Of a DNA stretch of 64,000 nucleotides, positions 17,421 through 24,785 are shown in pieces. Source of the stretch: DASUCS01 sp041166745 (GTDB lineage Bacteria; Actinomycetota; Acidimicrobiia; Acidimicrobiales; JACDCH01). Position numbers and translations under genes: made by a program. Under the pieces are notes generated by a model. The model saw only the letters and a list, made by a program, of their open reading frames with translations. It did not search any database and was not told the DNA's origin. Position 1 is the first letter of the stretch. Every line of letters starts with the position of its first letter. The DNA lies in NCBI GenBank assembly GCA_041166745.1, contig JBEEGH010000005.1, positions 1 through 64,000 of the forward strand, given 5' to 3'.

Positions 17421-17604
17421 GTCCCAATCCTGGCCATTCGGTTCGCTGTGCGCGTTCATTCCCACAAACAGCGAGCGAAGGAGTCATCGACGACAATGCC
17501 CGTTCGGGGGGTTTCCGCATTGTGCATTGTTGTCCGACCCGCGCATACCTAGGTTCCTCTGCGCGGGCGCGGCATTCGCTTCGCCTTGGCGAAGGGGGTT
17601 GGGT

Positions 17605-18243
17605 ATGCGGCGATTGATGATAATGGCGTGTGTGGTGGGTTTGTTGCTCGGAGTCACGAGCACCGCCTCCGCAAAGACGAAGACGCTCGGCGTGACGCTT
17701 CGTTGCACGCAATCAGACGGATTAACGGCCAATACGTGCTTTACGTTGGGGCAGTCTGCGGACGGCGGTGGCAAGTCGATCAAGCTCGACACCGTCGATC
17801 CCGCCGGCACGACTGGTGTCGCATTCGACAACTGGTGGTGCCAAAGGCTCGAGAACGTACAACAGCTGAAGATTTCGACGCAGGACCCGGTCACCGCAGG
17901 CTCCCCGCGAATCTCGATCTTGTTGAGCAGCGATGTCACCGGCCCCGCTGGCACGGCAGGTTGCAACTCCAGTAACCAGGATGGACACACGCTGTTCTTG
18001 TCGCCGCTCTACTGCGCGTCGGCGAACTCCAACGGGTGGCGGATGTCGAACTGGCGGTCAGATACCAGCTGCACGATCTTCGACGAGAACGGTGTCGGCT
18101 ACGCCGGCTGGAACGCGTACACCGCAACTCACCCCAACGAGTACATCTGGTTTGCGTTCGTGGTGCAGGATGGCCCTCCGCAGCCGGCGGCAATCAATTA
18201 CGTCGACCGGATCCAGCTCGACTCGCAACTGTTCACCAAGTAG
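17605..18243 (+). CDS. Secreted protein of unknown function
   Basis: 212 residues from ATG 17605, preceded by a GGGGG ribosome site. A Sec signal peptide is clear: RR at residues 2-3, a hydrophobic core to about residue 20, and an AxA site in TASAKTK. The mature part has six or more cysteines, Asn/Ser/Thr-rich beta-strand sequence and WW/W-rich turns (FDNWWCQRLENV). No family was recognised. A 7-bp hairpin (17579-17594) lies just before the ribosome site and could influence translation. Two strong hairpins follow the stop. Confidence 0.7.
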   Translation: MRRLMIMACVVGLLLGVTSTASAKTKTLGVTLRCTQSDGLTANTCFTLGQSADGGGKSIKLDTVDPAGTTGVAFDNWWCQRLENVQQLKISTQDPVTAGSPRISILLSSDVTGPAGTAGCNSSNQDGHTLFLSPLYCASANSNGWRMSNWRSDTSCTIFDENGVGYAGWNAYTATHPNEYIWFAFVVQDGPPQPAAINYVDRIQLDSQLFTK

Positions 18244-18258
18244 CCCGGGCGGCTAGCG

Positions 18259-18286
18259 GGTCCGACCGCGACGGGGCGGTCGGACC
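18259..18286 (+). terminator. Hairpin terminator 1 after the secreted-protein gene
   Basis: An 11-bp perfect inverted repeat (GGTCCGACCGC ... GCGGTCGGACC) with a six-base loop begins 15 bases after the stop. There is no long U-run, as usual in GC-rich actinobacteria. Confidence 0.65.
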
Positions 18287-18301
18287 TACTTCTCTACGTC
18301 A

Positions 18302-18340
18302 GTTACCGCCACGTCGCCTCGCGCGCGACGTGGCGGTAAC
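18302..18340. terminator. Hairpin terminator 2, 16-bp stem
   Basis: GTTACCGCCACGTCGC and its exact complement flank a seven-base loop. It lies 15 bp after hairpin 1 and 54 bp before tRNA-Arg, insulating the tRNA from read-through. Being symmetrical, it could act on either strand. Confidence 0.7.
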
Positions 18341-18394
18341 GCGCGGCCGAACCTCACCCGTGGCGCCGAACTGCCGCCTCTACGCTGACGCCGG

Positions 18395-18468
18395 GCCCCC
18401 GTAGCTCAGCGGATTAGAGCAGCCGCCTTCTAAGCGGTTGGTCGCAGGTTCGATTCCTGCCGGGGGCG
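18395..18468 (+). tRNA. tRNA-Arg (anticodon TCT)
   Basis: The cloverleaf is complete: acceptor GCCCCCG/CGGGGGC, D-arm TAGCTCAGCGGATTAGAGCA, anticodon stem GCCGC/GCGGT with loop CTTCTAA, and T-arm GCAGG-TTCGATT-CCTGC. It decodes AGA. Its 3' half is repeated at 22926-22967, marking it as the integration site of the neighbouring element. Confidence 0.95.
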
Positions 18469-18469
18469 C
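18427..18469 (+). repeat. attL: tRNA-Arg 3' half used as attachment site
   Basis: This 43-base stretch, from the anticodon loop to just past the discriminator, recurs at 22926-22967 with a single missing base. Tyrosine integrases commonly recombine in this part of tRNA genes and leave the tRNA intact, as here. Confidence 0.8.
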
Positions 18470-18575
18470 TGAGGGAACTTGCTGGTCATGGTGGAAAACG
18501 TGAGTCACGTTCCGATTCATGGTTTGCGAGGCGAGGGCGGACGTGCGATCCGCGTGCAACACGTCCGCTGGGTGT

Positions 18576-19115
18576 TCAGACCTGCAAGCCCTCGAAGTCG
18601 CCGAGCGGAGTCGGGAGACCGACGCGCATCATGTAGCGGGAGAATGCTTGAGCCAGGTGCTCACGATAGGGGGGCACCAGCCGAAGGCGAGCGCCCGCGG
18701 CCTCAGCAAACTCTTCTGCATAAACCTTGGGCAATGTGAACAGATGGTGGAAGTCGACGAGCGACCACTCGAAGTTTGGCACTCCGTCAAAGGGCGGGAG
18801 CAAGGAGTATGACGGAAGGTTTCCATCCACCGCGCCCTTGCGAAACTTCTTTGATTTCACCACTGGGTTGGCATTGCCCTCCCGCGCAACAAGGTCGCGG
18901 TAGTCGAGGACTGCCGCGAGGAGTACGTCATCGACCTTGTCATTCACGAGGTCACAGCTCTGACTCAGCATGATCAGGTGGTGTCGGTCGACGACTACTT
19001 CGAGATCGTCCGGGAGAGGATGCGCGAACGTTTCGACCCGGGCCACTGGACAATGGAGGAGGATGTCGCCCTGCGCCAGGTCTCGCTCGTCGACGATTTC
19101 GTACCAGTCGTCCAC
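18576..19115 (-). CDS. Hypothetical protein, third gene of the element's operon
   Basis: 179 residues from GTG 19115 (DDWYEIVDERDLAQGDILLH). It contains LIMLSQSCDLVNDKVDDVLL, KSKKFRKGAVDGNLP and FEWSLVDFHHLFTLPKVYA, and ends LPTPLGDFEGLQV. The 'LSQSCDL' block followed by a Lys/Arg patch and a WSxVDF block looks like a conserved family, but I cannot name it. No membrane segment or signal peptide is present. It lies 13 bp after the 98-residue gene and is probably co-transcribed with the TIGR04255-like gene. A role in the element's accessory function, possibly defence, is inference. Confidence 0.65.
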   Translation of the reverse strand: MDDWYEIVDERDLAQGDILLHCPVARVETFAHPLPDDLEVVVDRHHLIMLSQSCDLVNDKVDDVLLAAVLDYRDLVAREGNANPVVKSKKFRKGAVDGNLPSYSLLPPFDGVPNFEWSLVDFHHLFTLPKVYAEEFAEAAGARLRLVPPYREHLAQAFSRYMMRVGLPTPLGDFEGLQV

Positions 19116-19128
19116 AGATCGTCGGACC

Positions 19129-19425
19129 TCAGCTGAGATAGTCGAAGTCGGTCGCGCCCTCAACAAGTGGAATAGCCCGGTCGCGATGGACGACACGTGC
19201 ACGGTGGCGCGTTCGGCCACGCGACACCAACTCGAAAGTGATGTCGGGGACGAGGTCAAAGGTCTCCGCAACCAGGAAGAGGTCCTGCCGAGCAGCGGCA
19301 AGCTTCCCGTCGAGATCCGCGCCGATCTCGGACACGGCGGCAACAAGTCGTCGATCCGTAACGACCGGGCCGAAGACAGTTTGCGAAGCGCTTGCCGGGG
19401 CGAGCAATGCAGGCCATGCAGCCAT
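19129..19425 (-). CDS. Hypothetical protein, middle gene of the element's operon
   Basis: About 98 residues from ATG 19425; GTG 19446 is an alternative start. The sequence includes VVTDRRLVAAVSEIGADLDG and FLVAETFDLVPDITFELVSRG, ending ATDFDYLS. It is small, acidic at the end and soluble. No family was recognised. Its position between two larger genes with short gaps (52 and 13 bp) argues that all three form one unit. The other frames here are Arg/Ser-rich shadows. Confidence 0.5.
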   Translation of the reverse strand: MAAWPALLAPASASQTVFGPVVTDRRLVAAVSEIGADLDGKLAAARQDLFLVAETFDLVPDITFELVSRGRTRHRARVVHRDRAIPLVEGATDFDYLS

Positions 19426-19477
19426 CGAGATGACATACGGCGACACCCTCCGGGCGCCTGACGTGACGGTGCGCGAG

Positions 19478-20275
19478 TTACTCGATCTCACCGAATTGCT
19501 CCCGTAGGCGGTCAAGAAGAAGTCCCTCGAAGGCGTGGCCTTCCTTGAGTTTCAAGTCGTCGAGCATTGCGAATGCGTGTTCGAGCCCAACCGGTGCGCC
19601 CGATTGGGCGTAAAGGTCGAGGTCCAGGATGAACGCAACACTCCCTTCGGGAGCCTCCGTAGACGCCCAGGTGAAGGCGAGCTTCACGTTCTCGTCGGGA
19701 TACTGCATCTCCACTCGATCGAGGAATCCGGTTATCTGTGGCGGATACCCCGGCGGGTAACCGAGGGCGATCGTGAGGTAGTCGGTGAACTCAAGCGTCG
19801 GTTCCGGAATCTCGACCCGATTGATGTATCGAAGACCGACCGTGGACACAGCGGACTCGCGCCCGATCACCGGCGCTGCGTTGTCGAGCGCTTGGACCAA
19901 ACGAGCGCGTAGGGACTCCCAACCTTCGTACGGCTGAAGGCCGTGGACCGACAAGTCGGTCGGACTCACGGCAACGAGCCGTGTGCCGTCATCGCGTCCG
20001 AACATGATCCGCTGCGGTCCAGCGCGCAGTTCAAAGCCCGCCGACACCCCCGCCGGCGCTGGAAGCCCGCCCTCCTCGGGCGAGAACATTCCCGCCTGAA
20101 CCAGCGCTTGCGCCTTCGGCTCGTCGGGATACTCGGCACGGAGGTGTTCGAAGAGAAGACCGGGCGTCGTGAAGCTCCAGGCCACGGGCTCGCTCCACTG
20201 GAACCGCGCGATTGCCTCGACCACGGGCGGATTGCGATAGTGCCGCCGCCGTAGCTGTTCCTCGACTTCAGACAC
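19478..20275 (-). CDS. TIGR04255-like protein, first gene of the element's operon
   Basis: 265 residues from GTG 20275, preceded by GGGGA. Family-like features are RHYRNPPVVEAIARFQW at the N-terminus, MFGRDDGTRLVAVSPTDLSV, a central VSTVGLRYINRVEIPEP and a late FILDLDLYAQSG. TIGR04255 proteins are sporadically distributed and have no established function, which fits a mobile-element setting. Cytosolic, no catalytic motif obvious. It starts 44 bp after the end of the integrase relic and leads a three-gene operon. Confidence 0.75.
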   Translation of the reverse strand: MSEVEEQLRRRHYRNPPVVEAIARFQWSEPVAWSFTTPGLLFEHLRAEYPDEPKAQALVQAGMFSPEEGGLPAPAGVSAGFELRAGPQRIMFGRDDGTRLVAVSPTDLSVHGLQPYEGWESLRARLVQALDNAAPVIGRESAVSTVGLRYINRVEIPEPTLEFTDYLTIALGYPPGYPPQITGFLDRVEMQYPDENVKLAFTWASTEAPEGSVAFILDLDLYAQSGAPVGLEHAFAMLDDLKLKEGHAFEGLLLDRLREQFGEIE

Positions 20276-20319
20276 AACGGTCCCCACGGCTGTGCACGTT
20301 TCCAAGGTACCGGTGACTC

Positions 20320-21178
20320 CTACGTTGGCGGCGCATGCCGCTGATCCTGCGCCTGAACAGCTGATACGCATGAGCGTCGGGCAACGGCCGAGGCATACGA
20401 CGAATCGAGACGCGCCGTGAGGCTCTCCTCCAGCGAAGGAACCAAGTGCCGTAGCGGTCTGCCGTCACTTGAATCGAGGAGTGCCCGAGCCGCTCCTTCA
20501 CCGCGAGCAGATGCGCGCCCTCAGCGATCATCAACGCGGCCGCTGTGTGCCTCAGATCGTGGAACGCGTACGCGGATCGACGCCAGCGCGAACAACGGCG
20601 GGCTTGTAGTGGCGGCGGTAGAAGTTCGCGTGCCGTAGGGGTCCGCCCTCTGGGGCAGTGAACACGAACGCGTCGGGGTTACTACCGCGGAGCTCCAGGT
20701 GACGCGCAAGGTCGAGGGCGATGGTCGCGGGAATTGGCACCGATCGCCGCTGGTAGGTCTTCGGCGGCCCGTAGTGCAGCTCTCCTCCGAGCTCGGCGAC
20801 GGAGTCCGCGACCTCGACACGACGAAGCAATGGGTTCACGCGACCGACGCGTAGCGCGGCGACCTCGTTGGCGCGAAAGCCCGGTGAGCGCCGTGAATCG
20901 GACGAGCAGGCCGAACGATGGATGCTCGGCTGGCGGCCGGTACTTCGTCTCGGGTGGATGCGCGATCTGGTATGGGAGCCGCAGCACTTCATCGTGTGTG
21001 AGGAACGCCATCTCCTGGCGCCGGCCTCGCGGGATCCGGAGACCGTCGGCTGGATTGCGGCGGATGGCATCGGCGCGCAGTGCCTCGCCGAGCACCCTGC
21101 GAAGGATCTTCCGTGCCTCGCTGACGGTTCCGGGAGCGAGACCCTTTGCGAAAAGCGCGTCGACGAACTACGGGTTGG
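20320..21178 (-). pseudogene. Tyrosine recombinase/integrase, N-truncated with three frameshifts
   Basis: Reading the reverse strand across frames gives FVDALFAKGLAPGTVSEAR, then FTALTG; after a shift near 20880, FRANEVAALRVGRV; after a shift near 20570, FHDLRHTAAALMIAEGAH and KERLGHSSIQVTADRYGT; and after a shift near 20440, FPSLEESLTARLDSSYA, stopping at 20320. The catalytic Arg, HxxR, GH and Tyr are all recognisable, but no single frame holds them. The N-terminal arm-binding domain is missing at the join with the IS3 fragment. The integrase is inactive. Confidence 0.85.
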
Positions 21179-21590
21179 CCTGGGCGTGCCGCCATTCATA
21201 GAACCCCGACGTCGACACACCCAGCCGGGAACACATGAATGCAATGGGGAAGTCGGCCTTCTCCGCCTCGACGAACGCGAACGTCACCGAGGGAGGACAT
21301 TCCTCCTGCGCGAAGAAGGCCGCGGCTCGAGAGAGCAGATCACGCTCCATGCGCAGCACCCGGTTCTCGCGGCGCAACTCGACCAGCTCCTTGTGTTCCG
21401 CCGTCGTGAGCCCGGGTTTGGTGCCCTCGTCGACGTCGGACTGGTTCAACCAGTTCCGCAAACACCCCTCGGAGATCTTCAGATCCCGAGCGAGCTTGGC
21501 GATCGGATACTTGCGCTGACCGTTCTCGTCGACCTCGCGCGCGAGTTCCACCGCACGACGACAGAACTCCGGAGGATGAGGTGCAGGCAT
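21168..21590 (-). pseudogene. IS3-family transposase fragment (OrfA plus start of OrfB)
   Basis: From ATG 21590, PHPPEFCRRAVELAREVDEN and IAKLARDLKISEGCLRNWLN form the OrfA helix-turn-helix, then a leucine-zipper-like ELVELRRENRVLRMERDLL. The same frame continues into FPIAFMCSRLGVSTSGFYEW, the N-terminal block of OrfB, and then stops at the junction with the integrase sequence. The OrfB DDE core is absent, so the element is truncated. In intact IS3 elements OrfA and OrfB are joined by frameshifting; here they appear already in one frame. Confidence 0.85.
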
Positions 21591-21603
21591 AACGGACTCC
21601 TTC

Positions 21604-21623
21604 CTGAGGTGCTACCACCTCAG
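21604..21623. repeat. Short inverted repeat upstream of the IS3 OrfA
   Basis: CTGAGGTG and its complement flank a four-base loop, just before the OrfA start. It could be part of the IS end or a hairpin that limits external transcription into the transposase. The GTGTCCGGAGAAGCGGGG run at 21630-21647 next to it may be the IS terminal repeat; no matching copy was found at the truncated side. Confidence 0.4.
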
Positions 21624-21726
21624 CGCAGGTGTCCGGAGAAGCGGGGATGCTCAAGTGTTCGCGTGAGTTGCCACTGGATCTGGAGGTCCTGTCGCGCGGC
21701 GTGAGACTGATGTTGAAGACCGCGGG

Positions 21727-22745
21727 TCAGTCGAAGATGTCTACCGGCCCAGCACTTCCCGCTCGTAGCGGATCAGGGCCCAGGTCGTCCTCGCTAACGA
21801 GGCCCCCGTATCCCGGCTGCCCGCCCTTGAGCGGCGCGTTGTTTGCTCCATAGGTCTGGCTCGGCCACTTAGCCGACCCAAGCGTGAGGAACTGCAACTC
21901 GTCCGCGCCGTTCGGGAAGACCGTGATCGACGCGCCATGCCCGATGGGCGGGCCCACGCCGCCCGCGCCGTCGGACCCGTGACACGAGGCACAGCCCTGG
22001 GACAGGTACAGATCACGTCCCTTGGCGATCTCCGGATCTGACAGCGCAGGCGGCTGCGGAGCTGGTGTTCCGCCGAGCGGAAGACCGAAGCTTCCGACGG
22101 TCTGAACGTGAACGATCGCGACTCGGTTGCGCGACGGGTCGGGAGGAGCAAGAGAGGCTTCTTCGTCGAGCCCCGCTTGAGTCTTCACGAGGTCTCCCTC
22201 GAGTAGTGGCCCGTCCTGTCCGTCACCGGCGATGACAGCACGAGGCACGCCGCTTAGTTCGGCTGCGAACCAGCGGGGTCCGAGCTCGAGCGCAGAGCCG
22301 AGCGGCGACGACGTGACGGTCAAACCATCGCTGTCGGTGATCTTCACCGAGGTGGTCTCGCAGGGGATCTTCCCGATGATGAACCACTGTTCCGTTACGG
22401 CGCCGATGAGCGTCCACTGAAACGAACCGCGGTTGATGAGGTCGGCCCAGTCATCGGTGGCGTAGTGCCTGAAGTACGCGGACGTGCCGCCGAGAAGAAG
22501 CCCTACGGCACGATCTGACGGAGCCCCCTTGATGCGATACGACCATCGCGTCCCGTCGCTCAGTGTTCCGCCGGCGAGCTCCGTGTCAGATCCGTCCCAC
22601 GCACTGGTCGACGAGGGACACGGGCTCGCCTCTCGGCGACTGTGTCGGATGCCGATGATCCTTTGTCTGATGAGGGAGCCGAATCGCTGCACGCCGCTCC
22701 GAGGATCGACGTTGCTAGAAGCCACCTCAGCCACCGCCTTCTCAT
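21727..22745 (-). pseudogene. Cytochrome-c-containing lipoprotein gene with a frameshift
   Basis: ATG 22745 starts MRRRWLRWLLATSILGAACS, a lipoprotein signal peptide with lipobox GAAC. About 40 residues later (near 22630) the frame must shift to continue with CPSSTSAWDGSDTELAGGTL. The body ends with a class I cytochrome c domain: LYLSQGCASCHGSDGAGGVG (CxxCH haem site) and a later candidate axial region. If the shift is a sequencing error, the product is a roughly 340-residue membrane-anchored extracellular haem protein; otherwise it is a broken gene. It lies at the distal end of the tRNA-Arg element. Confidence 0.7.
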
Positions 22746-22925
22746 ACACAGACCTTCGCACACGATTGACGTCGGAACCGCGTACGCCCCGAAGGCGAGT
22801 CGTGCAACCCGCGTGCAACGGACAGCGGTGCAAGTCGCGCGATGGCCGTCAATCCCGGTCAGTCGATCAGGCGCATCACGTGCGTCGACGCACAAACGCC
22901 TGATCGCGCGAGTCAGCACACTGAA

Positions 22926-22967
22926 CTTCTAAGCGGTTGGTCGCAGGTTCGATTCTGCCGGGGGCGC
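22926..22967 (+). repeat. attR: duplicated 3' half of tRNA-Arg
   Basis: CTTCTAAGCGGTTGGTCGCA and the following 22 bases match 18427-18469 except for one lost C in the T-arm. The acceptor 5' strand and D-arm are missing, so this is not a tRNA gene. The rest of the 22746-23112 gap (367 bp) shows nothing else convincing. Confidence 0.8.
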
Positions 22968-23112
22968 ACATACGGGTAGGCCAAGGCGTGTCTTCGTCTG
23001 CGACCCGTCGCCCGCGGCCCGGTTGAACAAGCGTTGAACTTCTGTCGCAGCGCGCCTTCGAATGGCCGCCGCTCTCGCGCATCCGAACACTGTCCCGCTA
23101 CGGGAGGACGAG

Positions 23113-23721
23113 TCATGAGGTTGCTGCGGGTGCGAGGATTCGTCTCGACATCAGCTTGGCGCCGTTGATGTAGCTCGCTCCACTGCCGCCCTGAGTGTGA
23201 AGTGCCGTGACGAGGGATCCGTGGATGCCGGAGATGAGGAAGTCGGTGACGATCTCGGCGTCGCCGTTGGCAAAGTCGCCTGACTCCATTCCCATCTCTA
23301 TGAGGTTGCGCAACAGCAGTTTCACCTCTGCGAATGCGTCGTCCTCACTGAATCCGGCTTCATGGAACAGCAGGTGGTGCAGATCGCGATGCGTGATCGA
23401 ATAGTGGAAGAACTCGTCGATGAACCGCTCGACGCGACCCATGGGCTTGGATCGCCCAGGGCCGGTAAGGCAGTCAGCGAGGCTCTCGCTGAATCGTTCG
23501 ACGTGGCGGGCGCGTAGACCGGCGAGTAGCTCCGTCTTCGATTCGAAGTGCAGGTAGACGGTGCCCTTGGCGATGCCCGCGGCTTCGGCGACGTCGGCGA
23601 CCGTTGTGGCTTGAAGTCCCTTCGACAGCAGCACCGTCTCCGCTGCATCGAGGATCTGATCCCGCCGTACGTCGGGCGCCTCGCGCCGTCGGCGACCCTG
23701 TTGCCTGCCGGTTGCTGCCAT
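23113..23721 (-). CDS. TetR-family repressor of the divergent ABC operon
   Basis: 202 residues, ATG 23721. The HTH is DAAETVLLSKGLQATTVADV then EAAGIAKGTVYLHFESKTEL, typical of multidrug-type TetR proteins. The C-terminal helices carry the ligand pocket (FHYSITHRDLHHLLFHEAGF). It is divergent from the ABC genes, sharing a 74-bp region with two palindromes overlapping the ABC promoter, so repression with release by an exported compound is likely. Confidence 0.9.
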   Translation of the reverse strand: MAATGRQQGRRRREAPDVRRDQILDAAETVLLSKGLQATTVADVAEAAGIAKGTVYLHFESKTELLAGLRARHVERFSESLADCLTGPGRSKPMGRVERFIDEFFHYSITHRDLHHLLFHEAGFSEDDAFAEVKLLLRNLIEMGMESGDFANGDAEIVTDFLISGIHGSLVTALHTQGGSGASYINGAKLMSRRILAPAATS

Positions 23722-23737
23722 GCGGTGATGTTAGCAC

Positions 23738-23766
23738 TTGACGACTGACCGTCAGTCATTTATAAG
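23738..23766 (+). promoter_or_regulatory. Promoter of the ABC transporter operon
   Basis: TTGACG (23738-23743), a 17-bp spacer and TATAAG (23761-23766) make one of the best sigma70-type promoters in the window. The ribosome site AGGAG is at 23786-23790, five bases before ATG 23796. Confidence 0.7.
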
Positions 23767-23785
23767 TGACTGACCACCAGTCACT
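23743..23785. promoter_or_regulatory. Two palindromic TetR operators
   Basis: Operator 1 (23743-23757) is GACTGAC-C-GTCAGTC in the promoter spacer. Operator 2 (23765-23785) is AGTGACTG-ACCAC-CAGTCACT over the transcription start. Both are perfect and share the core GACTG/CAGTC, so one protein, presumably the divergent TetR, should bind both and block the promoter. Confidence 0.65.
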
Positions 23786-23795
23786 AGGAGCAAAC

Positions 23796-24785
23796 ATGTC
23801 GTCAAGAACGCCAGCAGATGGGGCCGCGGTGACCGCCGATGGGTTGGCTCGGCGCTATGAACCCGACGTGTGGGCGCTGCGGGACCTTGGGTTCCGAATC
23901 GAGTACGCAAGCGTGTTCGCGCTCCTCGGTCGGAATGGGTCGGGCAAGACGACCGCCGTCAGGATCCTGACGACCCTCACTCGTGCGAGCTCTGGGTTCG
24001 CCCGTGTCGCTGGCTTCGACATTGCTCGGCAGGCGCGCGAAGTGCGCGCTGCCATTGGCGTCACGATGCAAGCCGCAGCGCTGGACCCGGAGATGACGGG
24101 ACGGGAGCATCTCGAGTTGATCTGTGGCGCGTGGGGCGATGTCCGGACTGCTGCGCGTCGGCACGCCAACGCGCTCCTTGAGGAGATGGGGCTCACCGCG
24201 GCGGCCGATCGGTTGATCCGCACTTATTCGGGGGGCATGCAACGTCGACTGGATCTTGCGGGGGCGTTGGCGCACCGACCGCGCGTTCTGTTTTTGGACG
24301 AGCCAACCACCGGCCTCGACGCCCAGAGTCGCCGGCTGGTGTGGAGCCGAGTCCAGGAGGTCCGCGAGTCCGGCGTCGCCGTGCTGCTCACTACGCAGTA
24401 TCTGGAGGAGGCCGATCAGCTCGCCGACGTCGTCGCGGTACTCGACGACGGTCGCATAGTGGCCACCGGTACGCCCACCGAGCTGAAGACGAGATTCAGC
24501 ACGACCACGGTGCGAGTCCGCAGCGGGGACGCCAGCGTGTTGGCACAGACGGCGGTCGACCTGTCGGCATTCGGGCTCGACCCGCGTTCTGAGTCTGGTG
24601 GGTGGCTCTCCGTCGACGTCGATAGCGCGGCGGCCGCAATGCACGCGGTGTACGCGCTGCGGGAACGCTCCGGCGGAATCGACGAGGTGAGCGTCGCGTC
24701 ACCGAGCCTCGAGGACGCCTACCTCGCCCTCACCGGTCAGGGCGTCGAACGAAGCGCCGATGACACGATCGGGAGCGTCGCGTGA
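23796..24785 (+). CDS. ABC transporter ATP-binding protein, DrrA-like
   Basis: 329 residues from ATG 23796. It has Walker A GRNGSGKT, a Q-loop VTMQAAALDPEMTGREHLEL, the signature YSGGMQRRLDLA, Walker B VLFLDEPTTGLDAQS and an H-loop region LLTTQYLEEADQLAD. The extended C-terminus (about residues 230-329) is typical of daunorubicin-resistance-type exporters. It works with the permease encoded next, overlapping by GTGA, to export a hydrophobic compound across the membrane. Confidence 0.9.
   Translation: MSSRTPADGAAVTADGLARRYEPDVWALRDLGFRIEYASVFALLGRNGSGKTTAVRILTTLTRASSGFARVAGFDIARQAREVRAAIGVTMQAAALDPEMTGREHLELICGAWGDVRTAARRHANALLEEMGLTAAADRLIRTYSGGMQRRLDLAGALAHRPRVLFLDEPTTGLDAQSRRLVWSRVQEVRESGVAVLLTTQYLEEADQLADVVAVLDDGRIVATGTPTELKTRFSTTTVRVRSGDASVLAQTAVDLSAFGLDPRSESGGWLSVDVDSAAAAMHAVYALRERSGGIDEVSVASPSLEDAYLALTGQGVERSADDTIGSVA

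Larger units (their letters stand above)
18427..22967. mobile_element. Decayed integrative element in tRNA-Arg
   Basis: The 4.5-kb segment is bounded by direct repeats of the tRNA-Arg 3' half and contains a tyrosine integrase pseudogene, an IS3 fragment, a three-gene operon and a frameshifted cytochrome lipoprotein gene. All are on the reverse strand. The integrase sits mid-element and has lost its N-terminus beside the IS remnant, so much of the original element has probably been deleted. The repeats plus integrase make the element assignment firm; its original extent is unknown. Confidence 0.8.

Noticed and set aside
22926..22967. Second tRNA-Arg gene
   Set aside because: Only the 3' half is present and one base of the T-arm is missing; the acceptor 5' strand and D-arm are absent, so it is an attachment-site copy.
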